This document shows, piece after piece, positions 8,198 to 14,946 of a DNA stretch of 23,211 bases. Under the pieces are notes generated by a model. The model did not search any database. It worked only from the letters and a program-made list of their open reading frames with translations, and had not been told where the DNA came from. Location of the stretch: NCBI GenBank assembly GCA_015222965.1, contig JADFWF010000031.1, forward strand, positions 1 to 23,211. Direction: 5' to 3'. This stretch comes from Pseudomonadota bacterium (GTDB lineage Bacteria > Pseudomonadota > Gammaproteobacteria > SZUA-229). Position 1 is the first letter of the stretch. Every line of letters starts with the position of its first letter. A program made the translations under genes and the position numbers.

Positions 8198-9673
8198 ATG
8201 AAGAATCAAGAGGCCACAACGGCTACTTCGCTAGATCTGGATACAGGAAATAAGTTTATAGACTGGTTTTCACAGAAGCAAAATCGTCACGCAGCCACAA
8301 TAATGGGGCTGGTGGCAATTTGTTCTGCCTGGGCTTTATCAAATGATATGCGTTGGCTTTACCTGCTGGTATATGTCTGGTTTGGCCTGATCTACGGCAT
8401 GTTTCTGCAATACGGTCGTTTTTGTATGGCATCAGCAGTTCGCGATTTATTTGCTGTCGGCGTGTCGCGTATGGCGGTCGGGGTCATGATTGCCCTGTGT
8501 CTCTATTCGATGGTTGCCGCCGTAGTTAATATAAGTGGTTTTGGCACCTTTCATCCTCACCCACTAGGCTGGCACATTATAATTGGCGGCCTTATTTTTG
8601 GCTTTGGTATTATTTTTACCGGTGGGTGTGCCTCCGGCTCACTGTATAAAACGGGTGAGGGTAATATGGCGTCGGCCCTGGTGCTCTTGTCTATTTCGTT
8701 TTCCCAGGCATTTTTCGTCAATCTTGGTGACTGGTCTGACAAGCTGGCGCCGGCATCCTGGACGGCTTCTGCGCTGGATAAGGGAATGCCGGAAGAGCTG
8801 AGTGTGGAGCATGGCTGGTTTGACCAGTTCACTGCAGGTTATATCTGGGACCTGGAGGCTGCCACCCTGGCTGACATGATGAACGTTACACAACCGATAG
8901 CTAAGTATTTTCTGACCGATTCCCTGCTGGTAACAATCCTACCTGCCAGTATCATTCTGGTGGTGCTCTATAAAGCCTATTACTGCAAAGGTTACCTGCG
9001 TAGACAAAAGATTGAAAAACAGGGAATGACCTGTCACCTGGGAGGTGTCTGGTCCATGATTACCTCATCAAAAAATACTGCTATAGCTGGTATTGGTCTG
9101 GGCATTTTCTCCGGCCTGCATGTATGGGCAACAGGTGCTCTGCGTGAGAGTTATGGCATATTTAATTTTGGTGAGCTACTGGAAGACATGGGCCATACAG
9201 CCGGTCTGTCTATTCAGGGTACTGTGTTTGATCCTGGTTACTGGTATATCACTACACAGGAAGCACAATGGGGTGCATGGGTGATGGAGAACGTAGGCAT
9301 GGATATGCGCAGCAATATTTTCTTCGGTATGGACAATGGCATACCTAATCCCCTGATTAATGCCCCTGGTTTTATGTCCATTGGTATTATCCTGGGTGCG
9401 GCCACGCTGGCCCTGTTGCGCCGTGAATTCAAATGGAAGATACCAAATATGGAGACTGCATTTTTTGCCCTGGCTGGTGGTTTGCTCATGGGTATCGGTG
9501 CCCGCATTGCCATGGGTTGTAACATCGGCGCATTTTTTGCGACAGTAGCCAATGGCGATATTAGCGGCTGGATGTTCCTGCTGGGAATGGTTGCAGGTGG
9601 TTATCTTGGTGTTCAGGCATTCAACTTTTGGATGAACTGGCGTACATCACAAATTGATGACTGCCCCTTGTAA
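8198..9673 (+). CDS. YeeE/YedE-family membrane transporter for a sulfur (or selenium) compound
   Basis: The 491-residue protein is polytopic with two repeats. Family Cys residues are present: C76 in QYGRFCMAS, C144 in TGGCASGSLYKTGEGN and C441 in ARIAMGCNIGAFF. In the thiosulfate transporter TsuA/YeeE, conserved cysteines of this kind hand thiosulfate through the membrane, and YedE has been linked with selenium. The protein is longer than YeeE (about 350) because of an insert between the halves (about 176-235) and a soluble loop near 265-290 containing HLGG. A cytoplasmic N-terminal tail of about 30 residues precedes helix 1. Being flanked by two TusA genes matches the usual TsuA-TsuB (TusA-like) pairing. 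Ribosome site GAGG is well placed. Confidence 0.88.
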   Translation: MKNQEATTATSLDLDTGNKFIDWFSQKQNRHAATIMGLVAICSAWALSNDMRWLYLLVYVWFGLIYGMFLQYGRFCMASAVRDLFAVGVSRMAVGVMIALCLYSMVAAVVNISGFGTFHPHPLGWHIIIGGLIFGFGIIFTGGCASGSLYKTGEGNMASALVLLSISFSQAFFVNLGDWSDKLAPASWTASALDKGMPEELSVEHGWFDQFTAGYIWDLEAATLADMMNVTQPIAKYFLTDSLLVTILPASIILVVLYKAYYCKGYLRRQKIEKQGMTCHLGGVWSMITSSKNTAIAGIGLGIFSGLHVWATGALRESYGIFNFGELLEDMGHTAGLSIQGTVFDPGYWYITTQEAQWGAWVMENVGMDMRSNIFFGMDNGIPNPLINAPGFMSIGIILGAATLALLRREFKWKIPNMETAFFALAGGLLMGIGARIAMGCNIGAFFATVANGDISGWMFLLGMVAGGYLGVQAFNFWMNWRTSQIDDCPL

Positions 9674-9717
9674 CAAGTTTTGTGTAACTTTTTTAACGAG
9701 AGAAGAGATAAAAAACG

Positions 9718-9972
9718 ATGGCTATAAAATTTGAAGAGACAGGTGATGGGCAATATATACTGGATGTATGCGGTTACAGCTGTCCTCATCCACAGATGTA
9801 TACCAAAAAGGCTCTGCAGAAAATGTGCGATGGTGATGAGTTGACCCTCATATTCGATAATCCGTCATCGGGTGAATCCATCCAGGCGATGCTTGATAAT
9901 GAGGGTAACGAGTTACTTGATAAAGTGCAGGGTGACGGTTCATTCACCTGGAAAATCCGTAAGGGTGCATGA
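9718..9972 (+). CDS. TusA/YedF-like sulfur carrier, second copy
   Basis: At 84 residues this is a normal-length TusA domain with DVCGYSCPHPQ (C18, then C22 of the CPxP motif) and FDNPSSGESIQAML. It should accept persulfide sulfur from the transporter side and pass it to the DsrE-like proteins that follow. It differs clearly from the first tusA copy, so this is not a recent duplication. AGAGAAGAG serves as ribosome site, and its TGA overlaps the ATG of the next gene (ATGA), indicating translational coupling. Confidence 0.88.
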   Translation: MAIKFEETGDGQYILDVCGYSCPHPQMYTKKALQKMCDGDELTLIFDNPSSGESIQAMLDNEGNELLDKVQGDGSFTWKIRKGA

Positions 9973-10280
9973 TGAACCTGGGTATCGTAGTAACCAATGA
10001 AGACCATGCTGAACAGGCGCTGGGTTTGCTGGAAACAGCGGCTGAACGTGGCTGGCAGCTGCGTTGTTTTTTGACTGATACTGGCGTTAAGCTGTTTGAT
10101 AGCCCACGTTTTATACAATTTAGTCAGAGCGGTCACTGGATGGCATTGTGTGAGATGAGCCTGGAGCGATATCACATTGATGCCGGCAAGGTGCAGGAGA
10201 CTTTACCTGAGATCATTATCGGTGGTCAGTATCAGGATGCGGAGCTGGTAAAAAACTCCGACCGGGTACTGGTGCTTTAG
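9969..10280 (+). CDS. DsrE-family sulfur-relay protein
   Basis: This is a 103-residue cytoplasmic alpha/beta protein. Strand 1 (LGIVVTNEDHAEQALGLLET), then WQLRCFLTDTGVKLF and ALCEMSLERYHID give the DsrE/DsrF pattern. C61 in the last segment is at the place of the sulfur-binding Cys in such proteins, and C33 is another candidate. Its start overlaps the tusA stop, so the two proteins are probably made in step and may form a TusA-DsrE transfer pair as in sulfur oxidisers. It is not a close match to DsrE of the dsrEFH heterohexamer, so I give no symbol. Confidence 0.7.
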   Translation: MMNLGIVVTNEDHAEQALGLLETAAERGWQLRCFLTDTGVKLFDSPRFIQFSQSGHWMALCEMSLERYHIDAGKVQETLPEIIIGGQYQDAELVKNSDRVLVL

Positions 10281-10294
10281 GAGGATAGAGGCTA

Positions 10295-10552
10295 ATGAGC
10301 GCAAAAAATATTCTGATGATTGCTCAGAAAAGAAAGATAGAGGCCTTACGTATGGCCACCGGACTGACCCTGCTCGATGACGCGGTCAGCGTACTGGTGT
10401 GCGGCGCACTTGAAGACTCTGCCGATGCCAGTGAACAACTGGAAGCACTGGATTTTTCCGATGTGCCGGTAGTACAACTGGATAACCCGGCTGACATTCC
10501 TAACGCAATGGCGAAGGCAATTTCACAGGCAGACATGGTGTATATCCTATGA
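10295..10552 (+). CDS. Small DsrE/DsrF-like protein
   Basis: The 85-residue product starts with NILMIAQKRKIEALRMATGL, then AVSVLVCGALED (C36), and ends ISQADMVYIL, an alpha/beta layout similar to DsrE/F proteins but short. Recognition is moderate. The ribosome site AGGAGG is the strongest in this operon. Its stop overlaps the next ATG (ATGA). It probably takes part in the same sulfur relay as the gene before it, by context. Confidence 0.6.
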   Translation: MSAKNILMIAQKRKIEALRMATGLTLLDDAVSVLVCGALEDSADASEQLEALDFSDVPVVQLDNPADIPNAMAKAISQADMVYIL

Positions 10553-10731
10553 CGACTGATAACAATATATTACTGCTATACCCTACCGCTGCTGACGAGA
10601 AGTCGGGGCAGGCATTGAAAGACGCCTTTCAAGGCATGGGCGTAGCAGTAGAAGATATGGTCATAGAGCAGAATTATGACCGGGTACTCGATGCAGTAGA
10701 GAAAGCGGTTATCCCGGTGGTGGTTAGTTGA
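10549..10731 (+). CDS. Small orphan protein ending the sulfur-relay operon
   Basis: The 60-residue protein starts NILLLYPTAADEKSGQALKD and ends KAVIPVVVS. It looks like a short alpha/beta unit and has no Cys, so it cannot carry a persulfide itself. It could be a DsrH/TusB-like third subunit to the two DsrE-like proteins, but similarity is too weak to claim this. It is coupled to the previous gene by a 4-nt overlap, which supports it as a real gene. Confidence 0.6.
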   Translation: MTTDNNILLLYPTAADEKSGQALKDAFQGMGVAVEDMVIEQNYDRVLDAVEKAVIPVVVS

Positions 10732-10749
10732 TCGGTTTGACTATTCTCA

Positions 10750-10791
10750 TTGCAAAATGACACAGCAGTGAGCTGCCGGTCGCTTATGCAA
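10750..10791 (+). promoter_or_regulatory. Candidate enhancer (UAS) pair of sigma54 promoter 2
   Basis: TTGCA at 10750 (in ATTGCAAAATG) and the inverted TGCAA at 10787 start 37 bp apart, 119 and 82 bp before the -24 GG at 10869. Between and around them is a weak stem GCCGGT/ACCGGC (10775-10796) without a T run. Confidence 0.45.
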
Positions 10792-10867
10792 CCGGCTTAA
10801 TACTGTTAAGAGTTAGTTGAAGGCTATAACTTATTGATAATAAAGAACCTGGAATGAATTGGCTAGA

Positions 10868-10884
10868 TGGCACATAAGTTGCAT
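10868..10884 (+). promoter_or_regulatory. Sigma54 (-24/-12) promoter 2, rhodanese lipoprotein gene
   Basis: TGGCACATAAGTTGCAT is an essentially perfect sigma54 promoter (GG 10869-10870, GC 10881-10882, 10 bp between). The start is expected near 10894, giving a leader of about 80 nt. Confidence 0.92.
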
Positions 10885-10974
10885 TCCATACTATTGATTA
10901 CTGATATCAGGCTATCTGGAACCGCTTGCCAGCGGAATACCGGTAGAAAACTACACATTGTGGAGGAAGGCTAA

Positions 10975-12447
10975 ATGTTTAAACTCAAACAAATATTATT
11001 ACACAAGGGGCAAGGCACGATGCTGCTATTGCTCGCCAGTATCACGCTGGTTCTCACCGGTTGTACTGGCACCGAAAATGATCTGGGAACATCTACCACT
11101 ACACCTACTGCAGCGAAGGTTACTGACATTCCTCAGGAATCGGCAGATAATTATGACGACAATGTCAACGGTTTGATTACCGGTAATACACTTAAGGGCT
11201 GGATCGATGACTGGACGGCTAATCGTCCTGCAGGCATTACTGGAAAACTGGTAATTTTACAAGCATGGACTGGAGTGGCCGGTTATGAGTTCATTGCATC
11301 CAAGGCTGATGTTTCCGTTTATAGTGTTGGCACCAGTGAATGGGTAGAAACCCGTTCCAACGGTGTAATTGAAACCAGAAGTATGGTTCCAAGTGGTCGC
11401 ACTGTTGATACTTTTCTGGCCAAGTACGGTATAGATCCGGCTAATGATATGATTGTTTGTGCACAGGGAACAGGAGGTGGTTTCCAAAATATGTTGGCAG
11501 GTCGTTGCTGGTATATGTTCCGCTACTGGGGCACTGCAAAAGAGAACCTGGCGGTACTGAATGGAGGCAATGAGTGGATTGGTACTGGTACCAATACCAA
11601 TATGGTGCAGGCTGATTTTAGTGCCACTGCCAGTACCCCACCTCTCAACGGGAGTGCCAGTGTTAAGGATCTTGCAGAAGTTAATATGGTGTTGCAGGCT
11701 ACTGTGGAAGATATGCTGTCTGTAGTTCCTGCACAGGATGTGAATCTGTTAGCTGATGGTGTGTTCATCTGGGATGCGCGCGGTAATGGAACGCCAGGTA
11801 CTAATACCAATGAATACAGCCCGGATGATGATACTGACTTCCGCAACGCAGGCTCAACACAGGGGCACCCCAATAGTGCTCTGATGCTAGCGTATTCTAA
11901 CCTGCTCAATAGTGCTGAGGGCTATACCTATAAATCCAAGGCTGAAATCCAGTCATACCTTGATGGCAATGTCGATGCGAATAGTGTCGGTTTTGCGGGT
12001 GCCGACCTTCAGGTCGTTGGCGCTGGAGCTGCTTATCAGAGTGGTGATGTAGTGTATACCTATTGTGAGACTACGTATCGTGCGATGATTACCGGTATTG
12101 CAACGGGTGTCATTATGGGGTTGCCTACACGTTTTTATGATGGCGCTATGTATGAATGGCATTCTCTGTCCAATGTGGTAGCCAGCGATGGTAATGCAAT
12201 ACTGCCCTGGGATTCGCCATGGCGTACTGACCAGACCAGTATAAGCATGTTTCTTGAACACAGTGATCCTGCTGTTATTTCTCCCCGTAATATTAATAAT
12301 GCCCATGCCGCATCAGCCAATGCCATTATCAATGAAGATTTGGCGTATAAAGGTGTTGTTTTGGATGATGGTGCTAATAATGTAATTATTGTTGATGGTG
12401 GTGCTAGTGGTGGCGGTGTGTTACCGCCTAACCCCTGTGGCGGTTGA
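10975..12447 (+). CDS. Double-rhodanese-domain lipoprotein (ExtH-like)
   Basis: The 490-residue protein carries a lipoprotein signal ending in LTGC (C30), so it should be anchored to a membrane outside the cytoplasm, likely the outer membrane. Two rhodanese-like domains follow. The first has its active-site loop at DMIVCAQGTGGG (C162) and the family-like LAVLNGGNEW; the second has FIWDARG, then the loop VVYTYCETTYRA (C364) and a matching RFYDGAMYEW. Both therefore keep a catalytic Cys, though the loops are not the standard CxxGxR. A Gly/Pro tail ends PPNPCGG. A Thr/Ser-rich linker follows the lipid anchor. Rhodanese lipoproteins of this sort occur in Geobacter ext loci next to multiheme cytochromes and a beta-barrel. 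Ribosome site GGAGGAAGG is strong. The substrate is unknown. Confidence 0.82.
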   Translation: MFKLKQILLHKGQGTMLLLLASITLVLTGCTGTENDLGTSTTTPTAAKVTDIPQESADNYDDNVNGLITGNTLKGWIDDWTANRPAGITGKLVILQAWTGVAGYEFIASKADVSVYSVGTSEWVETRSNGVIETRSMVPSGRTVDTFLAKYGIDPANDMIVCAQGTGGGFQNMLAGRCWYMFRYWGTAKENLAVLNGGNEWIGTGTNTNMVQADFSATASTPPLNGSASVKDLAEVNMVLQATVEDMLSVVPAQDVNLLADGVFIWDARGNGTPGTNTNEYSPDDDTDFRNAGSTQGHPNSALMLAYSNLLNSAEGYTYKSKAEIQSYLDGNVDANSVGFAGADLQVVGAGAAYQSGDVVYTYCETTYRAMITGIATGVIMGLPTRFYDGAMYEWHSLSNVVASDGNAILPWDSPWRTDQTSISMFLEHSDPAVISPRNINNAHAASANAIINEDLAYKGVVLDDGANNVIIVDGGASGGGVLPPNPCGG

Positions 12448-12483
12448 TATACTCATAACAAAGTTTCATTAAAGCAAGGCCTG

Positions 12484-12514
12484 GGGCCCATGGGAGACTG
12501 TGGGCCCTTTTTTT
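12484..12514 (+). terminator. Rho-independent terminator after the rhodanese gene
   Basis: GGGCCCA (12484-12490) pairs with TGGGCCC (12501-12507), followed by seven T. It separates the rhodanese gene from the pentaheme gene, which may be read through or have an unseen promoter in 12515-12547. Confidence 0.9.
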
Positions 12515-12547
12515 AACAACTGATTTTTAGCAACGGGCACTTTTTAT

Positions 12548-13831
12548 ATGTGGGAGTTTATAAGGCTATCGATCTACATGCTGGTGTGCCTTATGTGGTG
12601 TGGCTTTGCTTTTATCCTGGTGGGTTGTGATGACAGCACCAGTAGCAGCAGTGAGGTTGCACAAACTGCCAGCAGTGAATTTTTAAGCAAACACTGGCCT
12701 GTCGTGCTGCCGCCACAGGGTGAACCTCCCGTCAATTTTACGGCCCAGGAAACATCACTAGATCCACAGTCTTGCGGGGAGTGTCATGCTGATCAGTTCA
12801 AACAATGGCAAACCAGTTTGCACAGCCACACCATGGGTCCGGGTATCCAGTGGCAGTTACAGTTGATGTCACAGGAGGCAGGTAATAAGTGTCTACGTTG
12901 CCATGCGCCGCTGGCAGAACAAAAGGCGCTGGTGGCTCTGAAACATAACTGGCCGAATGCGCCTGACAAGGCAATACCCGACTGGATTCCGCCGAATCTG
13001 GCAGATGCTGGACTGTCATGTGCCGCCTGTCATGTGCGCCGCCATCAAGTTTTCGGGCCGCCGCCTAAACAAACCATCCCCGACGGCCAATCAGACAACT
13101 GGCCTCATGGCGGTTTTACTGCCAGCCAGGCATTTCAGGACAGCCGTTTCTGCGCTACCTGTCATCAGCACAATGAAAAAGAAAACCCGCCAAGGGTCAA
13201 CGGCAAATTACAGGAGGATACCTGGAATCAGTGGCAGCAATCACCGCAGGCTAAACAGGGTATACACTGCCAGAGCTGCCATATGCCGGATCGGCAGCAT
13301 CTGTGGCGTGGTATTCATGATGCTGATATGACACGGCAGGCTCTGGATATTCAAATGCAGTTAAAACGAACAGGGGAGAATGTTGTAAATGTTGAAGTAG
13401 TTTTGCATAACCTTGGCGCTGGTCACCATTTCCCTACCTACATGGTGCCCAAGGTGGAATTGGTATTTAATTTGCGTAACAGGGATTCAGGTAAAAAGCA
13501 GGTGTTTCACCGCTATGTTATCGGTTGGCAGGTGAATGTAGCACTTACTGATGAACAATTTGATACCCGTATTCCCGCTGGCGAAACCCGGTACCTGCAG
13601 GTACCGCTGACCCTGCATGAGTCTGATGTTAACTGGGATGTCGAACTGGAGGTGGAGGTGATACCCAGAGAGCATTACGAACGGACGTTCCAGCAAAGCC
13701 TGAAATATGCCGATACCTTGTCTGCTACGACCCTGGCCACCTTGCGTAAGGCAATAAAGGAAGCGCAAGCCACACATTATCGTTTGTTGCAGTTACAGGA
13801 GCCGGTACCGCGGTGGAATATTGCAAATTAG
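12548..13831 (+). CDS. Pentaheme c-type cytochrome lipoprotein (cytochrome c554-like)
   Basis: This 427-residue protein has a lipoprotein signal (ILVGC, lipid Cys at 27) and a Ser-rich linker. Five CxxCH heme sites follow: CGECH 76-80, CLRCH 115-119, CAACH 158-162, CATCH 202-206, CQSCH 241-245. The C-terminal ~180 residues are heme-free and strand-rich (for example HNLGAGHHFPTYMVPKVEL). The heme spacing and that tail resemble cytochrome c554/multiheme families. As a lipoprotein it probably passes electrons at the outer membrane, to or from the rhodanese lipoprotein or porin encoded beside it. No clear ribosome site precedes ATG 12548; ATG 12578 is an alternative but would leave a signal without basic residues. 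Confidence 0.85.
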   Translation: MWEFIRLSIYMLVCLMWCGFAFILVGCDDSTSSSSEVAQTASSEFLSKHWPVVLPPQGEPPVNFTAQETSLDPQSCGECHADQFKQWQTSLHSHTMGPGIQWQLQLMSQEAGNKCLRCHAPLAEQKALVALKHNWPNAPDKAIPDWIPPNLADAGLSCAACHVRRHQVFGPPPKQTIPDGQSDNWPHGGFTASQAFQDSRFCATCHQHNEKENPPRVNGKLQEDTWNQWQQSPQAKQGIHCQSCHMPDRQHLWRGIHDADMTRQALDIQMQLKRTGENVVNVEVVLHNLGAGHHFPTYMVPKVELVFNLRNRDSGKKQVFHRYVIGWQVNVALTDEQFDTRIPAGETRYLQVPLTLHESDVNWDVELEVEVIPREHYERTFQQSLKYADTLSATTLATLRKAIKEAQATHYRLLQLQEPVPRWNIAN

Positions 13832-13862
13832 CACTGGTTTTGCATCGGGTCATAGAATGCAA
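13821..13862 (+). promoter_or_regulatory. Candidate enhancer (UAS) pair of sigma54 promoter 3
   Basis: TTGCA at 13821 (in ATTGCAAATTA) and inverted TGCAA at 13858 start 37 bp apart, the same spacing and orientation as before promoter 2. They lie 99 and 62 bp upstream of the -24 GG. A third site, TTTTGCAT (13838-13845), lies between. Confidence 0.45.
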
Positions 13863-13918
13863 TCAGTCAAAATCATCAAAGTTACCGTATGTTGTTGTTT
13901 TTTAAGATGGTAATAACA

Positions 13919-13935
13919 TGGCACATATCCTGCTT
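13919..13935 (+). promoter_or_regulatory. Sigma54 (-24/-12) promoter 3, triheme/porin operon
   Basis: TGGCACATATCCTGCTT has GG (13920-13921) and GC (13932-13933) separated by 10 bp. The start would be near 13944, about 27 nt before the first gene. Confidence 0.85.
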
Positions 13936-13970
13936 AGTTTTTATTAATAATCGGCTATTGTGAGCATCGC

Positions 13971-14273
13971 ATGATCTGGGCAAATGCCTCTAAACAATTG
14001 ACGCGGCAGATGATGCGTCTGGTACTGCTACTGGTTTTGCCCTGCACACCTTGCCTTGCGGAACAATCTGATAATGACGCCACGGCATCATCTGTAGACA
14101 CGGTAGAGCATGCAGAGGAGAGTACGGTGGTTCAGGAAAAGATTAAAAAGCCCAGGCGATCTCGGCTTAAATATCGTAACGGACCGGTATGTATGTGCAG
14201 TGGTGGGTTGAGTGAAGCAGAAATTCAGGCGGCATGGATAAAACGTTTCTCGCAGGCAAAAGATAAGGAGTAA
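13971..14273 (+). CDS. Small exported protein with CxC motif, unknown function
   Basis: The 100-residue precursor has a signal peptide (hydrophobic LVLLLVLPCTPCLA, cleavage near residue 30), an acidic Ser/Thr/Glu-rich middle (31-55), a basic patch KKPRRSRLKYRN, and a compact end VCMCSGGLSEAEI. The two Cys at the C-terminal CMC could bind a metal or form a redox thiol pair. I do not recognise the family. It is the first gene behind sigma54 promoter 3 and precedes a triheme cytochrome and porin, so it probably acts in the periplasm with them. ATG at 14010 is a possible shorter start. Confidence 0.65.
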   Translation: MIWANASKQLTRQMMRLVLLLVLPCTPCLAEQSDNDATASSVDTVEHAEESTVVQEKIKKPRRSRLKYRNGPVCMCSGGLSEAEIQAAWIKRFSQAKDKE

Positions 14274-14278
14274 TTATT

Positions 14279-14353
14279 ATGTGCAATGCAAACCACGGTG
14301 AAATGCAAGCCATGCCGACTAAAACATTGTATGAACTGGAGTTTAGTGAATAG
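14279..14353 (+). CDS. Possible 24-residue peptide gene
   Basis: An ATG sits 8 nt after AAGGAG and opens a 24-codon frame encoding MCNANHGEMQ followed by AMPTKTLYELEFSE. The ribosome site, which overlaps the end of the preceding gene, is good, and the position inside the operon is plausible. Length is too short for statistical support. It may be a real small protein, a degraded gene, or chance. Confidence 0.3.
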   Translation: MCNANHGEMQAMPTKTLYELEFSE

Positions 14354-14436
14354 TTTTATGATTGATCAGTTTCAATATTCTGCCGCAGCTTGTAACGGGC
14401 AGGCTATAAACAAAAACGAAATGGGAGAAATAAAAT

Positions 14437-14943
14437 ATGTCTAGATTTATTATTTTTTTACGAGGTTTGATCCGGCATTCTGGTCGTGCACTGCTGGCTA
14501 TCACATTGGTGGTCTCTGGCACAACACTATTGATTATCAGCCAAGATCGCAATGATGACTCTTCGCTACAGACTGCAACGCATGATGGCTGGGGCAGTGA
14601 AGCCTTGTCGATGGCATATGATGGCATTTCTTCTTCAATCATACCTCTGGCCAATGCCTGTGGTGTTGGTTCTTCCAGCTGTTATAAGTGCCACAATGGC
14701 AAGCGTGCTGCTGCGGCTAATATGGATAGCGAGAAAGCTCCCTGGCATAGCGATCATGCCAAGGTCAATAAATCATGCGCCGGTTGTCATAAGGGGAATC
14801 CACGTTTGATGAGAGAATCAATGGCGCATAACAAAATGATTAGCGATCCACGTGACAAAATTCAACAAGCCTGTTCAACCTGTCATAAAAGTGATGACCT
14901 AGAAACGTTGAGCAAGTCCTATATATCTCTGCGGGGGGAATAA
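14437..14943 (+). CDS. Triheme c-type cytochrome with N-terminal anchor
   Basis: The 168-residue protein begins with a basic stretch and one hydrophobic segment (about 18-34) that may stay as a membrane anchor, since no clear cleavage site is seen. Three heme sites lie in the C-terminal half: CYKCH 82-86, CAGCH 114-118, CSTCH 146-150. Extra His residues (H104, H107, H131) are candidate second axial ligands, as in small multiheme cytochromes of the c7/NapC-type. It would carry electrons in the periplasm, possibly between the quinone side and the outer-membrane parts. It has ribosome site GGGAG and ends 3 nt before the porin gene. Confidence 0.85.
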   Translation: MSRFIIFLRGLIRHSGRALLAITLVVSGTTLLIISQDRNDDSSLQTATHDGWGSEALSMAYDGISSSIIPLANACGVGSSSCYKCHNGKRAAAANMDSEKAPWHSDHAKVNKSCAGCHKGNPRLMRESMAHNKMISDPRDKIQQACSTCHKSDDLETLSKSYISLRGE

Positions 14944-14946
14944 TTA

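Noticed and set aside
10772..10800. Stem GCCGGT/ACCGGC as terminator of the sulfur-relay operon
   Set aside because: The stem is only 6 bp with a 10-nt loop and is not followed by a T run; it may instead be part of the regulatory region of promoter 2.
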